DNA from: Erodium maritimum
Lineage: Eukaryota; Streptophyta; Magnoliopsida; Geraniales; Geraniaceae
Assembly: GCA_963921825.1 (NCBI GenBank)
Contig: OY997596.1
Location: 5,275,001-5,339,000, forward strand
Direction of reading: 5' to 3'
DNA length: 64,000 nucleotides
Shown: piece by piece, positions 33,854 through 44,359 of the stretch
Layout: the number at the start of each line of letters is the position of its first letter
How positions within the stretch are numbered: the stretch's first letter is position 1
Translations under genes and position numbers: made by a program
The notes under the pieces: model-generated
Told to the model about the DNA's origin: nothing
What the model saw: the letters and a program-made list of their open reading frames with translations, nothing else
The model's database searches: none

Positions 33854-36800
33854 TGTAATAACCACTCCCGGTCAACGCCAGTCAAACCTGCGAAAAACAG
33901 GAAAAATTTAAATTTTTTAAGACTGACAGTTAAGTGAACCTAAAATGACCCCGAGTGTCATACCGGACTTAATTTGACCCCGTTATTGACCAAAGTGAGT
34001 TCCGGGGGACTCAGGGCAACTTTCTGATCAATTTGGGAAATGTTGACTTTTCGTTGGAAAAGTCAACCGAGCGACGTTTTGGTCCATTCGAGGACCGTTT
34101 GGATACAAAAAGCTTAGCCGTCGTCGCAGCGGTCTTAGTTGAGCCGTTTCCTTGTAGCCCGCCAAGTTTCGTAATTTCTTGGGAAAAGTGCCCGTTCGGG
34201 GCCCGAAACGTCTGTTTTTCGCGAATCTGATTGGAAAATATCAAGTAGATATTTTCCAAAAGGTGTGGGACCCACCTTGCCACTTGTCCAACAAATGGTG
34301 GTGTTAGTTTTGAGGGAAAAATGAATGGTGGGAGCTTAAGTGTGGCCGACCACTTATATCAAAAGAAAGAAAAGAAAATACAAAAATAGAGTTAGTTGTT
34401 TTAGAAGAGGAAGAGAGAGTTTAGAGAGAGAAGGAGAAGGAGAAGAAGAGATAAGGAGAAAGGAGTTAGGTTTGGAAGAAATCTAGCCCTTGGATCGTCT
34501 CAAGACGAAGAGCAATCGTCTTCCCCTCGTTCTCCTCTTGGGTAAGCACCGAACCGATCGTCGATTTGATAGTTTTCAAATGTTAGGGTTTGGGTGAAAC
34601 TATTAGTTTAAGGTGGTTTTGATGTTGGGGTAATTGTTGGAGATGTTTTGGAGGTGTTGGAGGGGAAAAATGACGTTTCCCGGTGACCGGAGGCTCGGGA
34701 GGAGCTCCGGCCACCGTGGGTGGTGGCCGGCCGGCCATGGGGTGGCTGGCCGGAGCTAGGACCAGCCACCACCATGGTGGCCGAGCCCCCCTTGAACCCT
34801 AGGGCTCACGGCCAAGTGGGCTAGGTGGGGCCCACGTGCTCGGGTGCTCGGTTTTAGTGTTCGAGTAGTTTAAAACGTTCCCTGGGCCATTTTTCCATAA
34901 CCGAATCGAAAATTGGAATTAAATTGGAAAGGTTATAATTAACGGGTTTTAGAAACTTGAAACGGTAATTAATTGATTCGGAAGTCGGAATTCGATTCGG
35001 TCAAGTACTTTGGGACCCTTGAATTATTCTAAGACCGTAGAAACGAAAACGGGAATTTTTGGAGCCCCGGAAGGGCATTTACAAAACCCGGGCAGATTCG
35101 CCATGTCGGGCGAATCGGGCCTTTACGGGTCCCTTATCGACAATGTCGAGTATTTGGGAAGTTTGGGAGTGATCGACATTGTCGGGGTTAAGTTTGGGCA
35201 TCAAGTTTATTGATGTTCAGTTTATTCCTGCGAGTTGTTAAGTGCCTTTAAATTGTGTTCTTTTAGATCGTGCCACGGACCGAGGCAAGGGAAAGCTGGG
35301 TGAGTGACTGAGATCATCACCGGAGCTCGTTGGTTGGCTTTTGGGAGAACACGCACGAGGTAGGGAAAAGTAGCCGGATCTCGGCCCTGATTAGGGAAAG
35401 TTAACAGTAGAATTGCATGTGACACCGGGGTGTCGTGGGTTGAGTAGGTTTATTTAAATATTAGAAAAGCATGATACGGGAAGGTAGCGTTTATGAGAAA
35501 AGCATGTGACACTTAGTAGTGTCGTAGGAGTAGAGAACTTAGCGTTATTAGAATTACTGGAGGCATATGACCATGCCCGGAGGTTGCTTGTTTAAATTAT
35601 GTCTTGGGTGGCCTTGAGAGGCCGTGTATTATTGTTGATGTCTTTGGTGGCCATGAGTGCCCGTGGGGTTGTTGAACCCGTGTCTTTACCTTTGGTGTTT
35701 TGGGTGGCCATGAGTGCCCGTGGGGTTGTTGAACTCGTGTCTTTACCTTTGGTGTTTTGGGTATCCATGAGTGCACGTGGGGTTGTTGAACCTGTGTCTT
35801 TACCTTTGGGGTTTTGGGTATCCATGAGTGCACGTGGGGTTGTTGAACCTGTGTCTTTACCTTTGGGGTTTTGGGAGGCCGTGAGTGCCCGTGGGGTTGT
35901 TGAACCCGTGTCATTATTGGCGGTGTGTCTTGGGAGGCCGTGAGTGCCTGTAGGGTTGTTGAGCCCGTGAGTTACTATTTGTGTGTCTTGGGAGGCCGTG
36001 AGTGCCTGTGGGGTTGTTGAGCCCGTGAGTGACTGTTGGTAGTTTTGAGAGGCCGTGAGTGCCTGTAGGGTTGTTGAGCCCGTGAGTTACTGTTTGTGTG
36101 TCTTGGGAGGCCGCGAGTGCCTGTGGGGTTGTTGAGCCCGTGAGTGACTGTTGGTAGTTTTGAGAGGCCGTGAGTGCCCGTGGGGTTGTTGAGCCCGTGA
36201 GTTACTGTTGGTGTGTCTTGGGAGGCCGTGAGTGCCTGTGGGTCTGTTGAGTCCGAGTTTTACTGTTGGTGTCTTGGTGGCCATGAGTGCCTGTGAGTGT
36301 TGAACCTGTGTTGTTACTGGTTGTTGAACTTGCTTGTGATTGTGATTGTGATTGCGGATCCCGGTAGGTTGCAAGCATTCGTTGGCTGGCCTGACCAAGT
36401 TTGAGTATCAACGGGTTGCAAGCATTCTTTGGCTGGCCTGACACAGTTTGAGTATCAACAGGTTGTAAGCATTCTTGGGCTAGCCTGATCCGATTTTGAG
36501 TATCAACAGGTTGCAAGCATTCTTTGGCTGGCCTGATCCGAGTTTGAGTATCACAGGTTGTAAGCATTCTTTGGCTAGCCTGATCCGTATTCGTATGAGT
36601 GGGAGATGGGTTACTGAGCAGCTGGTATGCGATCCTTTGTGATCTTGGGTGTTGCGTGGTGGTCTTTTGAGTCTTGGGAAGAGGTTGTCAATCGTTGTGT
36701 CGGGTCTACTTACGTGTTTGAGTGTTGAGTCGTTCGAGGAAGGTCAACGTGGGTGTTTGTCAGTCGGAGTACTTGAGTTGGAGACAGTGATCCCCGGAGT

Positions 36801-37160
36801 TGAGTTTGTTGTGGGTGTTACCGGCATTGTCTGTTAATTATGCCGTAGTCAGTCTGTTATCTGTGGTGGTGAGCGAACGCTCACCCCTAGCTTCTTTTCC
36901 TACAGGTACTGATCACAGGACGGACTAGGTGAGCTCTCGAAGCTTGTGGAGCTAGGAGCGGAGTCCGGGTTTTTGTCTTTTGAGTCTAGTGACGGATACC
37001 TTGTACTTTTTTCCACGTGTTGGGACATATTTTAAGTTGTAAATATTATTTTGATTAATTAAATGGAGATTTTAAAGTGTTTATCCAAAACAGGTTCATT
37101 GTTTTATTGTTTTAAACGGTCAAGTTCCAGGTTCGGTTTTACTGAAATTGGGGCGTGACA
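33854..37160 (+). repeat. 3' LTR of gag-only element
   Basis: 3307 bp, same ends as the 5' LTR. It has one more 57-bp unit in the minisatellite (35598-36300) and lacks the 30-bp TGTGATCTTG repeat copy. The other differences are scattered single bases. Confidence 0.95.
35598..36300 (+). repeat. 57-bp minisatellite in 3' LTR
   Basis: The same array as in the 5' LTR, with one additional complete unit near 35820-35876, in which the GTATCCATGAGTGCACGTGG variant occurs twice in tandem. Confidence 0.9.
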
Positions 37161-38540
37161 CGGAAAGTTGCTAGTATGCATGCTAGGATTAATAAAACTA
37201 GAAAGAACGTTTATATCAGATAATAACCGGACGAGTCGTAGTAACATGTAGGATGAGAACAACTAGCGTAGCCGATTGAACTGCGAACATTTACGTTTCT
37301 GTCTTGGGAATTGCCGTGCTGGTAGACCGGCCATGTCGAGCCGTAGGTTGTGTGTTGTTTTGGAATTGCCTGTTATTGTTTGAGATGCCTGCCGCGTGAG
37401 TCGATGTCGTTAGGGTTAATAGACAAGATTTAGTGTATCCGTTGAGCATGTTGTTGATATGTATGGGCGAGTGTGCCGTGTTTGTGTTGATGTGAACCCT
37501 TGGTTGTGATACGGTCGGGTGAGTGATAGACCGACGTGACTGGTTGTGGTAACGGTTGTTGGGCTTGGTAAGCCGTGTTTATTTATGGCAATTGTGATAT
37601 TATCTTGTTGTGTGTTCTGAGGAGTTGTTTCCGGTATGATACCTATGACCGATGGGGTACGCCGATGTAGGGTAGTACCTAGGCCGACAGTGTGGTCCCA
37701 TGTATGCACGGTCCCCCGGGTAGTGGTTCCGGTACAATGGCTTACATCGAGGGGGTACACCGGTGTAAGACATCTAGGCCGACGGTTACGTGTCCTGTGC
37801 TTTGCCCGAAGGAGTTCCGGGAAAGTTGTTTCACCTATTCTTTGCCCGAAGGAGTTCCGGGAAAGAGGTCTAGGCCGATGGAGATTCCGGTATGACTATT
37901 CGAGATTGAGCCCCGGTTGTTTGACGGGAAGATATCTATGCCGACGATATTCCGGTACGATATGAGGGCGTCGGGCTGTGGACAGCCGACCGAGTAGGGG
38001 ACTGCGGTACGGGACGCGTTGTACTTTTACAGTTTACTTTATGTTGATGACTTGTTAATTGGTGTGTTGGTTGCTGTTTGTACTGTTTGGGTGTTTGTGG
38101 TTGTAAGTGTGGTTCAGTTTTGAGTTGAGGATTGTGGTTACGAGTTCCGTTGAAAATTAGTTGTGTGTTGTACTAGTATGCCCTAATTGGACGGTTACCC
38201 GTGGTGGTGAGCGTTTGCTTATAACCTTAACTACTTTTCCTACTGAGCGAAAGCTCACCCCTTACCTTGTTGTTTTTCAGGTTCTAAGCGGGAAGTGTAC
38301 TAGCCGGATGCTCGATGCTTGGGAGCTTACGAGGGTCCTAGGCTAGAGAGTCTAGAGACGTACAACGTTTTTGAATTAATTATTGTCTTTACGATTTATT
38401 TAAGAGTCGTTGACTCGTTATTCAAATTTATGAATCACAGATTATTATTTTAAGCTTTTCAAAATTTACTTTTATTTAAATTTTATTACTGTTTTAGTTC
38501 GCGTCTCGAGTCCGGTCAAAATCGGATTTGGGGCGTGACA

Positions 38541-39302
38541 GTCGAGAGAATGTCCGACATAGAAAAACAAGAAGTAATTGTCAACAAAGAGATTTGGACT
38601 TACTTGCAAAAAGAAGAAAACTTTGGAAAAGAATTGGCCAAAAAGATGTGTTCACCCGAGAAAGATCAATTTGATCCGGGTATGTTATATTTATCTATAA
38701 ATTGTATTTAGTTTATATTTTTCATGAACACTTTTATTAACATTTTTAATTTATTTTCTAAATAGTTCATTGGTGGAGTATGTATGGGAATGGGGTACCT
38801 ACCTTAAAAGCCATGGTCATGAGGATCCTTTCATTGACAGCTAGTTCATCGGGGTGTGAGCGAAACTAAAGTACTTTTGAAAGCGTAAATAGATACGCTC
38901 TATTAATATTTCATTTTTTTATAAATATTATTAATTGTTCATTTATTTTATTAGATTCACACCAAAAAACTAAATATATTGGTGTCAAAAAGATTGAACA
39001 ACTTGGTTTATGTTCTATACAACAACAACTTCATCAACAAAAAGAAGAGAGCAACGGAAGATCCTTGTGGACACCTAAATACAAATGATGTTAGAAATGC
39101 CCAAGGATGGATGATTAAAGGCGAAGATGAAGATTCTTGGGAAGCTATTGGAGAAGCATGTGAAGTGGATAACACATTAGAAGCTAGAAGGAGTAGACGA
39201 CATGGCGAAGAAAGAGAGCCTAGAGAGCTTGATGAAGATGAATTTGAATTAGATCCGGAAGAAGAAAATGTTCGTCATGACTTTGATTCTGATGAAGAGT
39301 AG
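38541..39302 (+). pseudogene. hAT transposase, C-terminal part with hATC domain
   Basis: It resumes the frame interrupted at 26183. The first exon runs to about 38679 (donor GTATGT). An exon from 38766 encodes the dimerisation domain (HWWSMYGNGVPTLKAM, then TASSSGCERN) and is followed by an in-frame TAA. The last exon, from about 38956 (IHTKKLNILVSKRLNNLVYV), ends in an acidic tail with TAG at 39300. Intron edges are consensus. The stop after CERN and the disrupted N-terminal half make it non-functional. Confidence 0.86.
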
Positions 39303-39564
39303 TAAAAACATACTTCTCTTGTAATTTGTTTGTTTTTTATGCTTGATGTTTATGTAATATGAAGTTGATTTTATAAGATCAAGAACAAATATGAACTTCA
39401 TTGGTAACTTGTATTAATATATGTATTATATATATTTATATATTTATATTTATTTATATAGAAAACACGATTTGCCGAGATCTCCTCGAGATCTCCCTGA
39501 TATATTGAAATATCTTTACCGGTGACCTCGCCGATATTTCACCGCGACCGGTATTTAGAACTAG

Positions 39565-40076
39565 CTATGATAACATGACTTTCTCTCTGAATTACATGTA
39601 TTATGTATTCTGGACATGGTCTGAGCCACAAGCAATCTTTTGAAGTTGTATTTTTGTTCCTCTTTGTATCGAAGTGATGATTTTAGATATAAAAGTTGAT
39701 ATTTTGAAAAACCGAAAAAAAAATCTGTAATTTGATATTTCTTGACTTAAAAAATATGAATATTTTTATTGTTTTATATTTACATTTTTTTTGAAAGATG
39801 AAGTTGTTATTTTGTAATGAATTCATACAAAGTTCAACAAAATACAAGTACAAATCATTTTTTTAAATTATGAAAATTGTTATAATATACTAAATAAATG
39901 AAGGAAACCTCAAAACGTACAACAACAAAATAATCACCCGGACTCTAAAAGTACAATTTTAACCCTCCAGATGACCCCAGATGGCCGAAAAACATCATAC
40001 ATCACGACATAATAATGAGTCTTGCTCAAGAAGCCGTTTCCACCAAAAAAATGCTAGGTTTTGTCGCATTCTAACC
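39565..40076. other. AT-rich flank of the hAT
   Basis: AT-rich sequence with no recognisable gene or repeat. Confidence 0.4.
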
Positions 40077-40139
40077 TTAACTCCTTTTTGGGTTCTCCAA
40101 CTGCCGCGTCAATATGTCTAAGATATGGACTGCGTCACA

Positions 40140-40470
40140 TACACACATGTTGGTACCAACATGCAGAGTTGTGGTGGTGCCACGGACTAGCACTCTGCAT
40201 GCCCAAAAAAGAACACGTGTTAGCATTATATGGAAGGTGTCAGCGCTTTGCATGAGGGGTAGGTGATGGTACATTAAATACGCAAGTGCTGGTACCAACA
40301 TGTACCAGCACTTTGCATGCGCGAAAAAAGGACATGTGTCAACATTTGTATGGAAGGTTAACAACACTTTGCATGAGGGGTACTAGAGCTGTGTGCGCGC
40401 GAACCAAAGTTGTGCACGCACGTGTGCTCGCATAAAGGACACGTGTCGCCCTCTTGTACGTCCGCATTTT
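40140..40470. repeat. Imperfect 121-bp tandem duplication
   Basis: AAAAAAG..CACGTGT, TATGGAAGGT and CTTTGCATGAGGGGTA occur in the same order from 40203 and again from 40324, 121 bp apart. GGTACCAACATG appears twice (40151, 40291). Degenerate TGTGCGCGC and ACACGTGTC words follow. It may be a decayed non-autonomous transposon; no terminal repeats are resolved. Confidence 0.6.
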
Positions 40471-40768
40471 GCACGATAAAGCCTGTTCGCATTTGATACC
40501 GAGTCTTCTATCATCACTTGTTTTTAGGTGTTTACAAGCATTTTCCGTTGTTCTCTTCTTTTTTTTGATAAGTTTATTATTAAATTGAACACAAACCAAT
40601 GGAAGGATTGTTCATTGGTCTAGTATCTTGGATTTTTCATTTTGTTCCGTTATTCTTTTAGTATTGTCTGGTTACGTCCAGTCTTTAGCTCCTTATCCTA
40701 AAACTCTTTTGTGGACTTTAGGGTTTTTTTGTTCCTTTCCTTCTTAGGAAGTGAACTTTTTAATAAAA

Positions 40769-41141
40769 GGGATAATTCCATTTTAGTACCCTAAAACTTC
40801 CAGATTTCATTTTTAGTACCCTAAATGTTTTTTATGCCACTTTAGTACCCTAAATCTTTGTTTATTCCAGTTTAGTACCCAACGTCTGATTTTCCATCAA
40901 TTTTTGGGTGGAAAAACGTCATGTGCCTTGCACATGACCCTATCTTTTATAATAATACCAAAACTACCCTTAGGTAGTTTAAAAAAATTGACGTTTTTCC
41001 ATCCAAAAATTGATGGAAAATCAGACGTTGGGTACTAAACTGGAATAAACAAAGATTTAGGGTACTAAAGTGGCACAAAAAACATTTAGGATACTAAAAA
41101 CGAAATCCGAAAGTTTTAGGGTACTAAAATGGAATTATCCC
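40769..41141. mobile_element. MULE-type foldback MITE, 373 bp, copy 1
   Basis: Nearly perfect inverted arms of about 165 bp start GGGATAATTCCATTTTAG. They are flanked by a perfect 9-bp duplication TTAATAAAA (40760-40768 and 41142-41150), the Mutator-type length. The arms contain three spaced TTTAGTACCCTAAA-like words. Confidence 0.9.
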
Positions 41142-41512
41142 TTAATAAAATTCTCAATTCTTATAAAAAAGAATATATATACACTGTCTTTTGTTAGCAA
41201 CATTAATGAATTTTTTTTGTTTTAGTTATTCATATGTAGGTAAGGGTGAATTGAAATTACCATTTAACCATTATTTATTTGTACCTTTTGTCTTTTGCCA
41301 GGGAAATTATTATTCTTCCTTTTTAATAACAAATAAAATTAAGAAAATAAATAAATAAACTATTAATTTTTTATAATAAATAAACAAAAATACTTTCAAC
41401 AAATAAATAAAATGAAATGATTTTTTTATAAAAATAAATAATATAAATATGTTTTAGAAATCAATAAATTTTTCTATATAAAATTAATTTTTAAAAATAA
41501 AAATTAATTTAA

Positions 41513-41885
41513 GGGATAATTTCACCTTAGTATCTTATATCTTTTATATTTCATTTAAAGTATCCTAAATCTTTTTTGTGTCACCTCAGTACCCTAAACT
41601 TTCATTAATTAATTTAGAGTACCCTAAATTTTTTGTGTCACCTTAATACCCTAAACTTTCGTTAATTTTATTTTAGTACTCATCGTTAACTTTATCCTAA
41701 ATTTGGTTGTTAGTGAAGAGTATTATGGTCATTTTACTTGTTTTGGATGGAAAATCATATAGAAAGTTAACAGTGGGTACTAAAATGGAATTAATGAAAA
41801 TTTAGGGTACTGAGGTGAAACAAAAAAGATTCAGGGTACTCTAATGAAATATGAAAGATTTAGGGTACAAATGTGGAATTACCCC
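41513..41885. mobile_element. MULE-type foldback MITE, 373 bp, copy 2
   Basis: Same family and length as the copy 372 bp to the left, but older. The arms start GGGATAATTTCACC, and the 9-bp duplication TTAATTTAA (41504-41512) versus TTAATTTTA (41886-41894) has one mismatch. Confidence 0.82.
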
Positions 41886-41894
41886 TTAATTTTA

Positions 41895-42532
41895 AAACAA
41901 AAATAATTTCAAAAAAATATTTATTATGTGTAAAATAATAAGAATTAAATTCTAAAATTAGGAAGCCATATTTTATAAAAATTAATAAAAAATTATTTTT
42001 ATGTGTAAAATAAAATAATAATATTTTTTTATAAAAATTGTTAAATTGTATTATAAATATATATTTCAATCACCAAAAAAATTAAAAAATATAGAAAATA
42101 AATCAGTGAAAGTTATTTTTTTAATGAAAAATAATTAAAAATATATTAAAGATTAATTTTTAACAATTTAATGATGAAAGAGGTGTAATCATCTTTCAAT
42201 TGATAAGTTTAAAACTCTATTCAATCTCATAAAAGTAAAAGAGTCATTACATGTTTTAGTAATTTTATATAAAAATATATATAGTCGTTGGCAAAGCATG
42301 TGACTTTTTTTTTGTCCTGTCAACGCCACGTGTTGCATCATGAGTGTCTATTCCGTACTCGAGATCCCGATCCTCACGATTCTTTGATAGGTACTGAATT
42401 AAGGGGTTCAAATGCATATACCTATTACATGCCTGGGGAACCTCAATTTCTGTCGACCACAATGTCTAGATCCTTTAGCCGATTCCTAACAATAGGAATT
42501 AGAACATTCCTCATTATACGTTGTATGGGCTC
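41895..42532. other. AT-rich intergenic stretch
   Basis: Low-complexity AT-rich DNA to about 42280, then 250 bp of unique mixed-composition sequence. No supported gene. Confidence 0.4.
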
Positions 42533-42535
42533 TAA

Positions 42536-44111
42536 GAGCATCCAAAACACTTACAACCGTCGTTGGCGGGGAGACGATGGCGGGGAAGATTAAAAAATAT
42601 TATTTGGGCGTCACCGCCAGCCCAATAGGCCATAGACCTGCAGTGCTAAAATTTTAGATGAATTTTAGCTGCTGACTGTTATATTTAAGTAGGATTAAAT
42701 AATGGATAACCACCGACAACCAAACCGATGAAATACGATGAAAAAACAATTCGGAACGACAAGCAAACCGACAATTAAGTAAAATTGATGCATTGAACGA
42801 AATGAAAGAACTACGATTCATTGATGAAAAAAAGAACATTGAGGCAACACACAAATAATCCAGAATGAGGAAAATCGCAAGGGTCGCATAGTGAGCCTCA
42901 AGCTTAGGGGGGTCATGGCCGACTTATCCTTGACATCCTCTTGCACCCACCGATCAAAGGCCATGAGTTTGAGATTCACTTCTCTTGATTCCTTCATGGC
43001 TACATGAGCTGCCTCAACACGCTCGACAAGCTCCTTCTTGCTTGATGCTTGGCCTCTACCTTTGAGCTTCGCAGCTTTAGCAGCCTTCTAACCCATATGC
43101 CGCTTGTATCTTGAGCTTTTGCTCTTTTTCGTGGTGTGCTCACTTTCCTCCCCAGGCGTATCTTCACGAGTGCACTTGCTCGAGTCGCGAGATGGTTCGA
43201 AGGACGTCATCAGTATGCCTTTTCTTTCATCCTCCTCTGTGTCTACGCCAATTTTTTTGGCGTTTCACTTGTGCTCGCCTCTAACGAGCCTCAACCAACG
43301 TTTCCACACAAATGGGTGACCTTTAATCTTCGCATACATCTCATCGGCCAACACCGTGATTTCGTCATCGGACCGGCCGCTCTTATGGTCTTTCGTAATC
43401 CGTACGTAGTACCCTTGTAACTTTGTCACTTTAGGATTGACTTGGGCCCAATGGTCCTTGCACTGCTTCAAGCTCCTCTCAGAATCATCTGGTCCACGTA
43501 TAGAAGCGACATCGGTAGCGATTTCCCCCCAATACTTGAAGTTCTTGATCCCATTCCTGTGAATTGAATCATAGAAATTCGTCATCCAAGCGCGAACAAG
43601 ACGCTCATCCTCATCGACGTTCCATAGTCTTCGCGTCGTCTTTTTTGGTTGTCGACTCGACCACCGCCCCCTTCGTCTGTAACCATTAGAATTTGACCAC
43701 TTGTCGCTCCGGAGACTTGGCTCGAGGGGAAGAGTTCTTGAGTTGGCGTTTCCAACAAGTCGCTGCTCAACTCGGTGTACATTTCTCCCCAACTGAGATC
43801 GAAATTCATTGTGAACAAAAAAAAAACACTTGCAAAGAAAGAGTAGAGTAGTAGTTTGAGAGGATTTTGTCGATGTGTGAAAAAAAAGATGTGGGTTTGT
43901 GGTTTAAATAGGGGAGGAAGGAAGAAATGGGTCTGCCAATGCCTTGCCACGTATCGCTAACACCTTGCTGTCCAACGACTGGCACGTCCTTCGAGGCCCC
44001 ATCGTCTCTCAGCGCCAGCGTTGATTCAACTGCTCACCACCAGCTCCACGCCTGCTCCCCGCCGCCGACTGCTCACCTTCAGCAACTTCCCGCCCAGCTC
44101 TATGGATGCTC
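42536..44111 (-). mobile_element. PIF/Harbinger element, complete, 1576 bp
   Basis: Ends are GAGCATCCA and, reversed, GAGCATCCA, with TAA on both sides (42533-42535 and 44112-44114). It carries only the longer Myb-like ORF on the minus strand and no transposase. The subterminal GGCGGGGA-type words match the other Harbinger copies in the window. Confidence 0.9.
42844..43809 (-). pseudogene. Harbinger Myb-like protein, two frameshifts
   Basis: The ATG at 43809 starts MNFDLSWGEMYTEL. The frame shifts near 43680 into one with RLWNVDEDERLVRAW, NFKYWGEIATDV and QCKDHWAQVNPK, the Myb/SANT core, followed by the DHKSGRSDDEITVLA motif. A second break near 43265 precedes the NAM-associated C-terminus (AAKLKGRGQASSKKELVERV), which opens into non-homologous sequence. 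A clear homologue of the gene at 22350-23297, but less interrupted by stops. Confidence 0.82.
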
Positions 44112-44359
44112 TAAGAGTAGAGATTAAATTTCATGGCACAGGTCAAAATCATAAGCAACAAAAGCTTAATATACAGACTTATGCAAATATGTTCTCACAT
44201 GAGATATCACATCTATGAGGGATTGCCTGTAATCAAATCTGGCAAATTTATTTAGTTAATGGAAATAAAATCTAAAATACACACGTCTCATATTCTTATT
44301 TATTGCAAGTATGACTCAGTACAGCTCGGAATGGCTACAACAGTGCTTACAACCGATTT

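Larger units (their letters stand above)
27544..37160 (+). mobile_element. Gag-only Gypsy element (TR-GAG-like), complete
   Basis: A complete 9617-bp element has two 3.3-kb LTRs starting TGTAATAACC and ending GGGGCGTGACA, and a perfect 5-bp duplication CGGAA (27539-27543 and 37161-37165). It has an initiator-Met-tRNA type PBS and a Tekay-like polypurine tract. The internal region is only 3.0 kb and codes for Gag alone; protease, reverse transcriptase, RNase H and integrase are absent. The LTRs are nearly identical apart from two repeat-unit indels, so the insertion is recent. It must have moved with enzymes from an autonomous relative. It sits inside an older LTR of the same broad family. Confidence 0.93.
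26184..38540 (+). mobile_element. Third LTR of the GGGGCGTGACA family, split by a nested element
   Basis: GTCGA (26179-26183 and 38541-38545) flanks it and restores the hAT transposase codons when it is removed. The right end is GGGGCGTGACA, as in the two solo LTRs. The left end is atypical, as TG appears only three bases in. Interior landmarks match the family: the GTGCGCGGGTGCTCGAACCCG block at 27240, AGGTAGGGAAGTAGC near 27510, and hairpin relics near 38205-38260. Without the nested element (27544-37160 plus one CGGAA) it is about 2735 bp with no internal domain, so it is probably a divergent solo LTR. Confidence 0.75.
20446..39564 (+). mobile_element. Decayed autonomous hAT, expanded by nested insertions
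   Basis: The left end (TAAGGTTCTAAATCTCG) and right end (reversed, CTAGTTCTAAATACCGG) share the family terminus GTTCTAAAT. The inner copy at 20596-21306 carries both of these end types in inverted order, which confirms that they belong to one family. The element holds a BED-DUF659-hATC transposase pseudogene in two halves. Without the insertions it is about 3.8 kb, a normal hAT size. No clear 8-bp target duplication remains at its outer ends. Insertions are a Harbinger, a small inverted hAT, and an LTR that contains another LTR element. Confidence 0.72.

Noticed and set aside
20446..39564. Crossed transposon ends as a sign of inversion or translocation
   Set aside because: The perfect CCTTAGAG duplication and end-type comparison show a simple inverted nested insertion.
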